DNA from: Dasyornis broadbenti | Taxonomy: Eukaryota; Chordata; Aves; Passeriformes; Dasyornithidae | Direction of reading: 5' to 3' | DNA length: 64,000 bases | Assembly: GCA_013397935.1 (NCBI GenBank) | Contig: VZRN01005622.1 | Span: 3,033,582 to 3,097,581, forward strand | Part shown: positions 53,525 to 64,000 of the stretch, in pieces | How the letters are laid out: each line of letters begins with the position of its first letter | Numbering within the stretch: position 1 is the first letter of the stretch | Program-made: the position numbers and the translations under genes | The notes under the pieces: model-generated | Told to the model about the DNA's origin: nothing | The model's database searches: none | Seen by the model: only the letters and a program-made list of their open reading frames with translations

Positions 53525-55205
53525 AGGTTACCAGATAGGAAAAATCTAAATCTCAAATACTACAAAACTACTTGACTGGCAACTCAAGTCAAGCTACACT
53601 TGTGGTTTTTTGTAAGAAACAAAGTAATCATTTACCAAACTGTCAAATGACCTCCAACTTTTTCCTCTGCAAATCTCAATCTGAAGGAATAACCCAAGAC
53701 GTGCCATCAAATCTGAAAAAGCTCCAGATGAATAAAGCCTCATCTGACCCTGGAGAATCAGTTCAGCTGAGGAAGTAACAATACAAAATACACACAAATA
53801 TCTATTCTGACAAATTTTCTGAAGGTGGATGATAGTTTTGATTTTCTTTTTTTCCCAACCGGAAGTACCATGATGCTTAGTCAGGATGAACATCGTAGGG
53901 CACCAAAGAAACCTTTATAGCAATGTATCAGTCTCAACAAGAAACTGGTGGCTAAGAGCAGTGTGGATGCTGCACTCCATTAACTGAACCAAGGCAGGAA
54001 GCATTAACTGGTAAACAAGCAATTATATTTTCACATTGAGAAGAAGTGAAGAAGTCTGAAAAGTCAAATAACAAGTGGACTGCAATTTTGATGGCACCAG
54101 TCATGAAGTTTAAATTTCAGTGAAGGTTGATTTGATAATGGAAGGGTAGCTGCATCCTTCTAGTTTCATTAAAAAAATGGAAAGAAAAGCCTTTCTGGAG
54201 ATAGAGAAGTGTTTTCTACTGAATCTTATCTACCGCAAAGTTCTTATTAAGGATGAGGATTTGAGGTCAATCCTCTAGTTTCAGGAAGTTAATCGAGTGA
54301 TTAAGCTTTGACTAAAAATTTCAGGGATAAAGTTCTTCCAACTGAGCTTAACCTCAACATGTGTGATGGAATTAAAACTTAGCAAATCCTCACTTGCCGG
54401 GAAGACTTGTGCTTGAAACAAAACTAATGAGTTATTGTTGCCATCCCAACCTTACACCACATATAATTAACACAATGACAGGTTAATCATATTCAATTGC
54501 CTCTCCTGTTCTCAGTGGCTGTTATACAATATTTGAGAAAATAGAAGTAAACCTGGAACCTGCTCCTGCAAGTACAAATGTAAATACTCAGTTCTGTTTT
54601 GCTCTGCAGAGTTTAATACATGTGTATTGACCTACCCACATGCATCCATTTGAAACCAAGGCCACTAATTAGATGCTAAATGTGCCAGGGAATTTGAGTT
54701 TCAGTTATGGGTTCTGCCACCAACGTGTGATGCACTTTAAAACCTTTGCCTGAAGGATACTGAGTGAGCACAAAACAGAGAGTCCCATTTAACATCAGCT
54801 AATCAAAATTTCTGAAAAAAGGAAAAAAAAAACCTTTTTGTGAAAGAATTCACCAAAGCATAAAAAGAGAAGGTTTCTTATGTATCCCTCAGACATTTTT
54901 TGTAGTTTTCTCAGAAAAATATTCTAATACACTCCCAACATTACTTCTGACAGTTATAATTCCTCTACATGCAAAGACAGTTATAATGTTAGGTCTTCAC
55001 ACTGTGACCCGTAATGACTGGTGTTACTGTGGTTCAAAGCAGAATGGGGAGAAATGGTTCTGTCCCACAGGGACAGCCACAAGCCAGGCTATTCAAAGTG
55101 AGTCACTTAACACACACAGGCCAAATTTTGATGTAGGAGCAGATTTTAGAAAAACTTTCAGATTACACAGACATTGAAAAATGCTAAAGGTCCTCCTGCT
55201 TTTGA

Positions 55206-55276
55206 GAAAAACAACAACAACAAAAATAAAAACAAGGAAAAAAACCTCCAAAAAAACCCTAACAAACAACAAAACT
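55206..55276. repeat. (AAC)n-containing A-rich tract
   Basis: It opens with (ACA)n (AACAACAACAACAAA) and continues as A-runs broken by CC and CCC. About 70 bp with almost no G or T. Confidence 0.87.
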
Positions 55277-56280
55277 TAAGAAAACTTCCCAGTGTGACCA
55301 TTTATGAGACTCTCTGATAGCCACGCTCCCAATGTCACAGATTTTCACTGTCTCCCAGTGTCCATCCCTCTGGCTGGTGACTCCCGTCTTCATGCCCTTT
55401 GTTATCAAGGTCTTTTGTTTTGGGCTCCCACACAGAGTTCAACCTGCACCTCAATCTGCAGTTTACAAACCAAGTTACTGGAACCAAATATATTCCTCAG
55501 CACAAATGCCCCAAGGATGTTTAAAGGCTCCTTGAGCAGAGATAAAGCTTTTGTAGAGCTTCTTGAAGACACAGTTCACCAGCACTGTTGAAGCCATGTT
55601 TTCCTGAATCTGTACAAGCTAGAACAAAAGCATTGTGCAACACAAAACAAGACCTTTGTTTGTTTGTTTCCTTTTCTCCTTGTAAGTTTTGGATGGATGA
55701 GCTGTTCCTGTGCAGCACTCACACTTACTGCACATTATACACAGAGTTGCTGAAGTTTCTGTGGCTTGCAGGCACTCAGTGTGTGCCTTTCTGCCAATTC
55801 GAGTTCAAATCCCACACAAGTTCTGCAGGAATGGTCAGGCCACAAAGAGATGCTGTCTTCCAGTGCTCTGAGAAGGCAGCAGACCCTGCTGCCAGCCAGG
55901 CTACTTAGTTCAGGTTGTACACCGATAATTTTGTCTGAAGATAAAATGTCTGAAGCTACAATGCCTCCAACTCTGAAGCTGTTTCTCAGGGTGCAAGATT
56001 ACTGTACTAAGCTGTCCCCCTGTTCAATCCCTGAGCGTCTTGGCATATTTCCTGGCTGTGACATCTGCCTATTAAGAGTCGATAGGAAAGCAGTCCAAAA
56101 GCAAAACTGTTTTAGGCCTCCAAGACCATTGTGGACCTTATCTCTAATAATACACAAGAATTTCTGTTGTATGTCTACTTTAGACTCAGTGTAAAAGGAA
56201 AACACAATACATATAAAACACAGTCCAGCTTTACCTAGCAGCATAAATATATGGACCTAGGAAAAAAAAACCAACACAAA

Positions 56281-56320
56281 TTCTCACTGTTCTCATTCAC
56301 TTCTCACTGTTCATACTGTT
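56281..56320. repeat. 20-bp tandem duplication
   Basis: TTCTCACTGTTC occurs at 56281 and again at 56301, a 20-bp period with a diverged second half. It is a small local duplication. Confidence 0.8.
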
Positions 56321-57650
56321 CCTATGAATCAGTGCATCTCAAACTCAAACCAGAGCTTGTAACTTTTGTTACAACCCTTCAGATTTAGCATTGAATCTTC
56401 CACTCCTGCCTTCCTCTTGCTGACAGTTTCCTGCGACTGTCAGGAGTCGTCCCATATTCCTGTGCTCTCTTTGCACCTGCTTTCTCTGCTGTGCTAAACA
56501 CCAGAGAAGATATTTAGGAGACCACATTAAAGGTGTGGGGTTCAAGTGCATTCCCTTTAACAGGAGCATGGCTTGAGCAATGTTGCAAAAATACTTTTGA
56601 GGCTTTGTTACTTTATGGATGAGTGTCTTCTAATTGATTGTTACTGCTGTCAAGTGAATCGTTACCAATCTTCAAGCAAAAGATGTACCCATGATTAGTT
56701 CATGGTAACGAGACCTTACTTAGGCTATCAGAAAACCACATCTCGAAGAAAACCAAGAGATTTAAATAAGGTTCCCCACAAGTACAAATGTCAGATGACA
56801 GCAAAGGCTATGACAGAGGAAGCACAGGACAATGGCAAAGCTGTCATTGGGCTACAAACACAAATCAGAAATGGCCAGTTACAGTCACTAAGAGAGCACA
56901 AGTTTGTGAGCTGAAGAAAACAAACGGCTTCATCAGTCAATAAAGATCAAGTTAACAAGACTGTGTTTGCCTAACAACAAAAACCAGCCAAACCAGCCCT
57001 CAACCATGGAGGAAGACTCTAGTTCAACATCCTACTCCTCCCAACACAGAGATGAAAGAACCATCAATATTAATGATTTCTGGTGAAGAAGTTAAGGTGC
57101 TGACCACTCACCATAACTTCACGCTGCTTTTCTACTGAACAGCCACCATCAATCTTAGCTCTGAGACATTTTACGAAAGGTAAGAATAACACCAGAGAAA
57201 GCAGTACATATAGAATGTGTTTCTATCAGTTCTTATTGTCCCATTATGGGGGACAACTTGTAATAGTTTCATAATTTGGGCTGTAAGTATAAATATCATT
57301 ATACCAAGACTAATAGTTCTTTGAGTAGGCGTAAGACTTTAATGAGATTAAGAACAGATGCTTGGTTTTGCATATACAGTGTGTTTCTTTACGCCACACT
57401 AACACAGGGTGCTTGACATGTACCCTGCTCTTAAAGATTACAGTCAAGATGCAAAGTTGTGGCTTGAGAAGAGATAAACTTGCCCAGAAGCCTAATTTGC
57501 ATCTTTACCTTTTGGACCCTGCAAATTAATGAATTAGAAGAAAAAGCTGATGGCTGTTCTCCAGAACACCTTCCTTAAGAGACGCACATTAGTAACAGCG
57601 ACCAAGAATTACAATTCTCTTCCCTGATGGAATCAGTAAACAAAAACTGA

Positions 57651-58005
57651 ACAGTTTCAACTGATTCTAACTAGTTACAACAAGTTTAGAATGGTTCAGA
57701 TTGGTTTAAACAGGATCAAACCAGTTCAGCCTGGAACAAACTGCTTCCTGCCAGTTGAAACCAGTTTGAACCAGATCTGACTGGTTCAAACCAGTTTTGA
57801 CCTGATCCAATCAGTTATAACTGGTTCAGACTGGTTTTGACCAGCTCCAACCAGTTCAAATATGTTTGAACTGTATCTAACCAGTTTGGACCTCATCCAA
57901 CCTATTTCAAGTGGTTCAATCCAGTTTCGACCAAGTCCAACTGGTTCAAATGGGTTTCGACTGGATCCAACAGTTCTGGTTTGAATTGGTTTGTTCTGGT
58001 TCGAA
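57651..58005. repeat. Degenerate 10-bp tandem array (CYRGTTYVAA)n with higher-order structure
   Basis: Cutting the sequence into tens from 57651 gives 32 consecutive units to 57970 with no insertion or deletion. Examples are CCAGTTTGAA, CTGGTTCAAA and CCTGATCCAA. The base at unit position 6 is T in all but one unit, position 4 is usually G, position 10 is nearly always A, and positions 5-6 are usually TT or AT. A 5-bp remnant (57971-57975) breaks the phase, and three more units follow (57976-58005). From about 57791 the units fall into three types in a repeated order, giving a 90-bp super-unit (57791-57880 and 57881-57970). Short palindromes occur inside, such as CAGTTATAACTG at 57812-57823. 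An open frame starting at 57911 runs through part of the array only because 30 bp is a multiple of three. I do not recognise it as a named satellite. Confidence 0.9.
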
Positions 58006-61000
58006 AGAGATCAAAATAATGAATAAAGGCAGTATTTTAGGTTTTAATGAAAATGTGTGGAAGTTGCAATCTCCTCATCACCTGGCCATGCTGTTCTGTC
58101 CCTGCATTATTAGACTCCATGGAAGAGCAACAGGAAGAGAACCTGGGCAGGAAAGTCACGCAGCCCTGTCACTGGCACCACCTTGGCACCCACACGGGGC
58201 TTTTCACCACCCACAGAAAAGCTCCCAGAGTTTAATGATCGTAATAAAGTTGGAATAAAATAAAATCGCTGTGATAGCAGTTCCAGAGAACATAATAAAT
58301 GGCAGTTACACCTAAAGATGGTAAGCTAATCTGTACTCATTTAGTGGCATTATTGACAACTACACAGGAAAATTAATCAATATCTCAGCTTCCTTATTTT
58401 CCTTTAAGTGATGAAGCCCTGTCTCAAATGGTTTTGTATTTTATAAAGGTAGAATCATTAGATTAAGCAAACAAAACTCCTGTGTATATTAAAACCCTTT
58501 TAACATCTTTGTAATTAAAAAATATTAAACTTTTCATGTTTTACAACATTATGGGTTGTTTTCATGGAGGCTGAAACTTCAGTCTATTAAAAGCTCCAAT
58601 CTGAAAGGAGAAATGGCTTCTTATGAACTGCCATTGATAATGCAACACATGAAAATATTACACATATTTACCAATCTTCTAAACTAATATATGTACAATG
58701 TGCAATAATTTATCTAAATGGAGCACAGAATAAAATTAGGACACAAAAGTTATAGAAACTTATCCCCAGTTTTGAGACAAAACACCTGCAGTAGTTCCTA
58801 CTTATTCACTTGAAAGTTCTGTACTAAGAATGAAATATTACTAATAAAGCATTTAATTAATGGATATACCTAGAATGCTGGTAAAAAATGACAAACTACA
58901 TCTAAAATTTATTAAATAAAAATCTGACAAAACAAGACACAAGACTACATAAGGCAAAGAAGGCAGCAAAGAGTGGATCAGAATGTTTCCAGCTACCCGA
59001 GTAGCCACAGAAACAGGGGAGGATTTGTCGTGAGGGATTTCAGTGACACCCCATTTTGTGTAAGCTCCGCGTGTACCTACACAGACACTGAAGACATGTA
59101 TCCAGCTAATCATGTCTGGAAAATTAAAATGAAACAAAACAAAAACAAAGGTGTGTTGCCTGCCACAACTGGAGTTAAAGAGGGGAGCTGCACAGAGGGT
59201 TGTGAGGATCTTGCTTTATTCTTGTCACTGTCATGGAATAATTTACACCAAAATTTAAAAAAAAAAAAATCTTAGCTTTTGTGACCAAAGTTTACATGCA
59301 CACAATACAGCTGATATATTGAGAAATGATAAAGCTGAAATATGAGGACCAAACAAGAGGAAGAAAACTAATAGCAGAGGACCATAAAAAAAAAGTAAAG
59401 AATGCAAAGGTTTTGGATTCAAAAACAAGATTATGAATGGTTCCTCAACACCCAGTGGAGGCTGAAAACCATGATAGTTTCCAGAACTATTTCAAGGACG
59501 TGAACAGATATTGTTAAATTGTTTATTTACATTTTGATCATCACATCTTCAAGAGTCATCTCTGTTCCAATTTGCTGGAGTAGCAAGCCATAGGAAATAA
59601 AAGTAAGAATGTAAAAGAAAGACAACAGTAAATAAAGAATCAACTTTCTTTTTTTTTGTGTGTGTCTTTAGGCCACCAAGAAGGAAAAACAAGTAGAACT
59701 CAAAAGCATTTTTTTTAAAAGATCAGCAAAATACAAGGGTAAAAAAAAATTGGGATAACTAAAAAAAAAGTTATTAGAGAGGAAGTAGATTAAGAAAAAG
59801 TCTATGTTCTAAGACTGTAGCAATTTTAAATTTCCATCTTATATTTAAAGCTGTAACTATGCACACATGGCATGATGTAAGACAAATCTCTGAATTCATT
59901 ATGTAAGATTTCTTTCAATATATGAAACCATGCATATCCTTGGAAGGTTGCAAAGTTTAACTAGTTTATATTTTATTTAGTACTTATGATGCTGACAGCA
60001 GGCTGCCTTAGGCCTCATTTCCACTTAATTCAGGAAAACAACATTCCTTATTCATGTACTGTCTGATCAAAGGCTTACATTTAGCACAACACACACTGAA
60101 AAAAAAAAAGCACATTTGAGTAGATTTCTTACAGCTAAATAAGAAACTGAGCCCAGCTCATGGAAAATTTATTAGTTCAGGTCATACTGGTTTTGCAATT
60201 TGTGCACAAAGTTGTCTTGATAAATTTAAATTCTTCAAAATCAAAAAGAATAAAGGAATGGTATGATATGGATACATAATGGCATAAACACAGGCACAAC
60301 AATAACTGAATAGAAAAAAAAAGACGAGGTGAGGCTTCTTTTCTTGAGTGGCTCACCTTTGCATTTATTTACATTATTTGCATGCTGATTAAAACCACTT
60401 TGGGCAGAAAGGATTCCAGGCATTCACATAATTGCATTTGCGCTGATGGATCTTTGGGCCCAGCAGCCACAGGGCTGTGCAGACAGAGGGAAATGCCAAT
60501 TACTCTGCCTTGAGTATTATGGGCAGATTGCTTGTACTTAGACAAGTCCGCGTGTCCCATCAGTCACCGCCTGTCAAAGCGCAGAACTCCAGTCCCACCT
60601 AAACCACCGGGGTAGAATAAGGTCGAGTCAATCACATTGAATTTCTAGGATGGTTTAAATACCTGGTACACCTCATACAGCCACTGACAAAACAAAAAAA
60701 AACGGTCTGTGCATTTACAAAAATTATTATCTCTTATATTCTAATTGCCTTGTAATTTGATGTGATGGTCTGCCTGACCTTTGATACCCCCTCAGGTGTT
60801 TTGCGATCAAGAAGCCTCAGCTCCCAGCAGTGCTCATGGTGGAGCTAAGGCAGAGTACAGCTGAAGCACTTCACAGCCAACCACCAAAACAAATTCTGGC
60901 TGAGCTTTTGCCTGTTCTGCTGTGCTGAAACTAACAAGCAGATGCAGTTTTATCTAGCCAAAGACACAAGCAAAGAGGTTATTTTAAGGACCTGTGAACT

Positions 61001-63750
61001 GACAATGCTTCTGGACTAGAATTAATGCCATGGAGCTCAAGACAAGCACCATCCTGCCTTACAGTGCTCTGGTGCCAGCTTTATTTTAGTTGAAATACAA
61101 GTTTATGCTTGACAAACTGAGTGTGACCAGAAACCTCTCATTTGTTTTACTTCAGCTGCTGCAGAAGTGACAGGCACAAAAGCATTCAATCTGATATTGA
61201 ATGAGTTTGGTTTGCTTAATTTCTTACTTCTGTTAAATATCTACTTGCCTAAAAGGACAGGAAAATGGCAACATCTATAAAGTTTCAAGTTCACCCATGA
61301 GCAACGTGAAGATAAAGAAATTCTTGCAATAATTTAAATTTTAGATGTCATTGGTGATAGAAGCAGTAATTTTCTCCATTTTAGAATGTTTCCAGCTTTC
61401 TGCTTCCTAAATAACTCTCTCTCCTAACAGCCTGCTGTCCACTCAAAGAGCAAACATTTCCTTAGATATAAGCATAAAACTTCACTTAAAGCTGTAAACT
61501 TTAGCTATAGGGTTTTTTTTTTCCCCCACTCTGGGGATTTCTCCTAATCATTGTGAAAGAGATCCTAGCACAGCTTAAATTAACCCTTTTCCCCCAACAT
61601 CTTTCAAGTGAGAAATCTGAAGGAAAGACAATTTGGATATAAATTATCATTTGTTCTTAGAGTTGGCCTTACAGGCCTTCCAAAACAACTTTGTCTGCAG
61701 GAGCTGGAGCAACCTGTCCTGTTCTTCAGTCGAAAGAATGGATCCCTCTATTCAGATCCATTTAGTCCTTGAAGTTCTTTGAACATGCATTGATTCTTCG
61801 TCAGACTTGCACTGGTTTTGACTGAGATTCCCTCTTTTCCCCACGCTCAGTGTATGGTACAGTATCAATTCTGTTAGTTCAAGAAGTCCATTTCACTCCT
61901 GCACATTGTTAACTCTCCCTTTTAACTTTGTCCCAGAAACTATGTAAGACAACAAAAATCCTAATATTGACAAAGCTGGATTTTTTTCCTCTATGAAACA
62001 GAAGGTTCTTTAAAACCCCCTATAAGGTCTTATTAAGGAAAAAAAGAGGCTTTCTGAGCAACAGCAATAGAGCTGACATCCGATTTTTAAAATAACATTT
62101 ACCTAGAGCAGTCATCTCCAAATTAGCATTTCTGGCATTTCCTCCAGACAAGACAATTTCTTTCTTTCCCACATTATATACCACATATTTTATTGGATAT
62201 ATACTTTCTCCAGCTGTGTGACCCCAAAGTTGTGCTCCCTCAGGTATTTTTCTGTAGTCTTGAAACAAGTTTTTTTAGATTTGCTTCTCCTTCCTAGGTT
62301 TTATTATTCCGCTGATTTCACATGCTAACTGAAAACGAAATTAACTTTCTGGTTTGCTTTCTCAGTGAGGCAAATTGAATTTGTTACCTCCACCACAAAT
62401 TAATACAACACAGCTTGGAAAAAAATATTTTATATATACTTGGAAAACTTGTAACACACTTCATGTCACTAGTTGGCATATGAATAATTCAGATTCAATT
62501 ACTCAGTGACAGAGTCACTATACCAACTGCAAAAAAAATTAATTGTTTATTTCTTACTGTGAAGGAAGATAGTCCCCTATATTCAGATCTGAAATAGTGA
62601 GTAGATAGGAACAGGAAGTTTTAGTGAAAACAGGAGGACAGGCAAAGGATGTTGGGTTTTTTTTCACAGTTCTGGGTGCCTGGCATTACAGCTGAGCAAG
62701 GTTTAAGCAGTAGATGAACTGATGATTTTACCTGCGGAGCAGCAACTTGATTTGTCCCTCACCTACAGAAAACACAGTTCTTAAAAGATGAGACATTTTA
62801 TAAAATAACTGTGACAAAGCAAACAAATTAACAATCAATTTCACAAATTAGCATATCTTTGTCAAGAGGGAAGTGTGCCGACCTTTGGGAAAGCCTGGAG
62901 ACCACAGCAGGGCAGGCGACCTCAAACAGAAATTACTTTCATTAAAACTGCTGGGAAAAAAACCTCAAAAAACAACAGAAAAACCCAACATATAAAACAG
63001 TTTGTATCTAAGCACCTACACTTCGGTCTGCCAAGGGAAGAAGGAAAGTTTGTGTTTCCCCTTCGAAGGGGAAAAACTTAATACAGGAGTCACTGGGAAA
63101 TGGGCAGCCAGTTTGAAGCAGAGCTACTAAATCCATTAAACACTTCAAGAACGGACACAAAAATCTCATGATTTCATGTTAAATTTGCTTTTCACTTGGC
63201 TAGTGAAAACATGCAAGCTTAAAATGTTTGGACATTAGATACTAAGGAGACAAAAAGAAAGGTCAGAACTTCTCTGAAGTCCAAAAAGTAACTTGGTTTA
63301 TTGTCTAATTTAATTTTTAAGAGTGAGATAAGACTTAGCACAGGTACAGGAAAAAGATAAGACAGTGATACATTTACATCTACAGATAAGTGATAAGTCT
63401 ACCCATGCTATCAAACTGCAGAAATTATCATTATTTGTTACAACACAATGCTGAGTATTTAGGCAGGCAAACTTGCATTTACTCCAAGGCAATCATTTAT
63501 GCATCTGGAAAGGCTTGCATTTCAGTCTGGGGGGTTTTATTTCTTTCTTTTTTCTTTTTAACCAAACAAATACATACAATCTTTGCTTCATTCCAATAAA
63601 GGTTTGAGGTTCCCTTGCTATGGGAAAAGGTCATTCTAATCCCAACAACAGAAAATTTTTAAACTAATTACTTGAAATTCCTAATGGGACAGAGAAGAGG
63701 GACCACATGTACATGTTTAAAAAAAGTAATCAGACAAACCACTCCTCTTT
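58006..63750. other. Gene-free sequence downstream of the 10-bp array
   Basis: The array stops abruptly and normal unique AT-rich sequence follows. Apart from T/A runs (for example near 59255, 59390 and 59650) nothing was recognised. Open frames are all under 116 codons. Confidence 0.5.
61510..61527. repeat. G3-T10-C5 junction tract
   Basis: GGG, ten T (61513-61522) and five C are contiguous. Same arrangement as 37957. Confidence 0.9.
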
Positions 63751-63797
63751 CCCCCACACCCCCCCCCCCAAAAAAAAAAATAAAAGAAAAACCAAAA
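63751..63797. repeat. C11-A11 junction tract
   Basis: CCCCCACA is followed by 11 C (63759-63769), 11 A (63770-63780) and an A-rich tail with CC. It generates spurious Pro/Lys- or Gly/Phe-rich open frames on the two strands. Confidence 0.9.
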
Positions 63798-64000
63798 CTC
63801 AAACAAAGCCCTATTTTTTCCCCCTCTCTGCAGAAACACTTTCTGCATGCTTGGACTGAAGTCCCTGTTGGTTCTTCTGATACAGTTTGCCAAGGGAAAT
63901 GCAGAGACATTAACTCTGATGATTAAATGCCACAAGACAACATTTAGAGATAGATTTGGCTTTAGATTACAGATGATAGTTCAGCATATTTTACTTTTCC

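Larger units (their letters stand above)
53525..57650. other. Gene-free sequence with several overlapping open frames
   Basis: Plus-strand frames at 55304-55591, 55588-55908 and 55766-56194 (up to 142 codons) overlap in different frames in a locally less AT-rich stretch. None has a domain, motif or repeat pattern that I recognise. A CTAGTTCAACATCC word near 57019 faintly recalls antisense CR1. Confidence 0.45.

Noticed and set aside
57008..57050. CTAGTTCAACATCCTACTCC as an antisense CR1 remnant
   Set aside because: Only one short word matches and flanking bases do not support it; too weak to list as a feature.
57784..57792. tRNA gene suggested by a B-box-like core
   Set aside because: No A-box at the right distance, no cloverleaf, and the motif is part of a tandem repeat.
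57651..58005. CRISPR-like alternation of repeat and spacer
   Set aside because: Units are 10 bp, contiguous and degenerate, with no spacers, and the context is vertebrate nuclear DNA.
57911..58258. 115-codon open frame starting in the decamer array, with a Phe-Asp/Val-Gln repeated peptide
   Set aside because: The periodic peptide is what any 10-bp repeat gives every 30 bp. The frame continues into ordinary sequence with no protein features.
63668..63935. Gly/Phe-rich and Pro/Lys-rich open frames at the right end
   Set aside because: Produced by the C11-A11 homopolymer junction and its complement.

Overview
The window reads as AT-rich, CpG-poor, gene-free vertebrate nuclear DNA, most likely from a bird. 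Three things point to this. The only clear interspersed repeats are 5'-truncated CR1 LINE copies, two of them ending in the diagnostic ATTCTRTG-type tail. Overall repeat load is low. There are many A-rich tracts broken by CC or CCC (and their T/GG complements), a texture I associate with songbirds. Turtle or crocodile DNA also carries CR1, so 'bird, probably passerine' is an inference.

I could not support any protein-coding gene. Open frames are short (longest 170 codons), scattered over both strands, rich in Phe/Leu/Ser/Cys, and match no family I recognise. No rRNA, tRNA, CRISPR array, operon or prokaryotic signal was seen. The window is best read as intergenic or deep-intronic sequence.

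Layout. 1-13.3 kb is plain AT-rich sequence with T-tracts and a 12-bp mini-duplication. 13.3-14.0 kb holds A/C-rich tracts and a CR1 fragment. 14-26.6 kb is mostly unique sequence with a four-unit micro-array near 24.65 kb. 26.65-27.04 kb is a good CR1 copy, followed by a long T/G tract. 27.4-31 kb looks like unique DNA rich in homeodomain/POU-like motifs and is a candidate regulatory block. 31-48 kb mixes A/C tracts, T(n)C(n) junctions, a compact hairpin at 35.0 kb, a possible enhancer-like block at 37.0-37.3 kb and a GC-richer patch at 46.5-47.2 kb. 47.99-48.25 kb is the best CR1 copy. 48-57 kb is mostly unique, with a short antisense CR1 remnant at 50.2 kb.

The most unusual feature is a degenerate tandem array at 57,651-58,005. 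It has 32 consecutive 10-bp units with no length change (consensus CYRGTTYVAA), a single 5-bp slip, then three more units. It contains an approximate 90-bp higher-order repeat and strictly phased TT/AA steps. The rest of the window to 64 kb is unremarkable apart from low-complexity tracts. All counts and alignments were made by eye.
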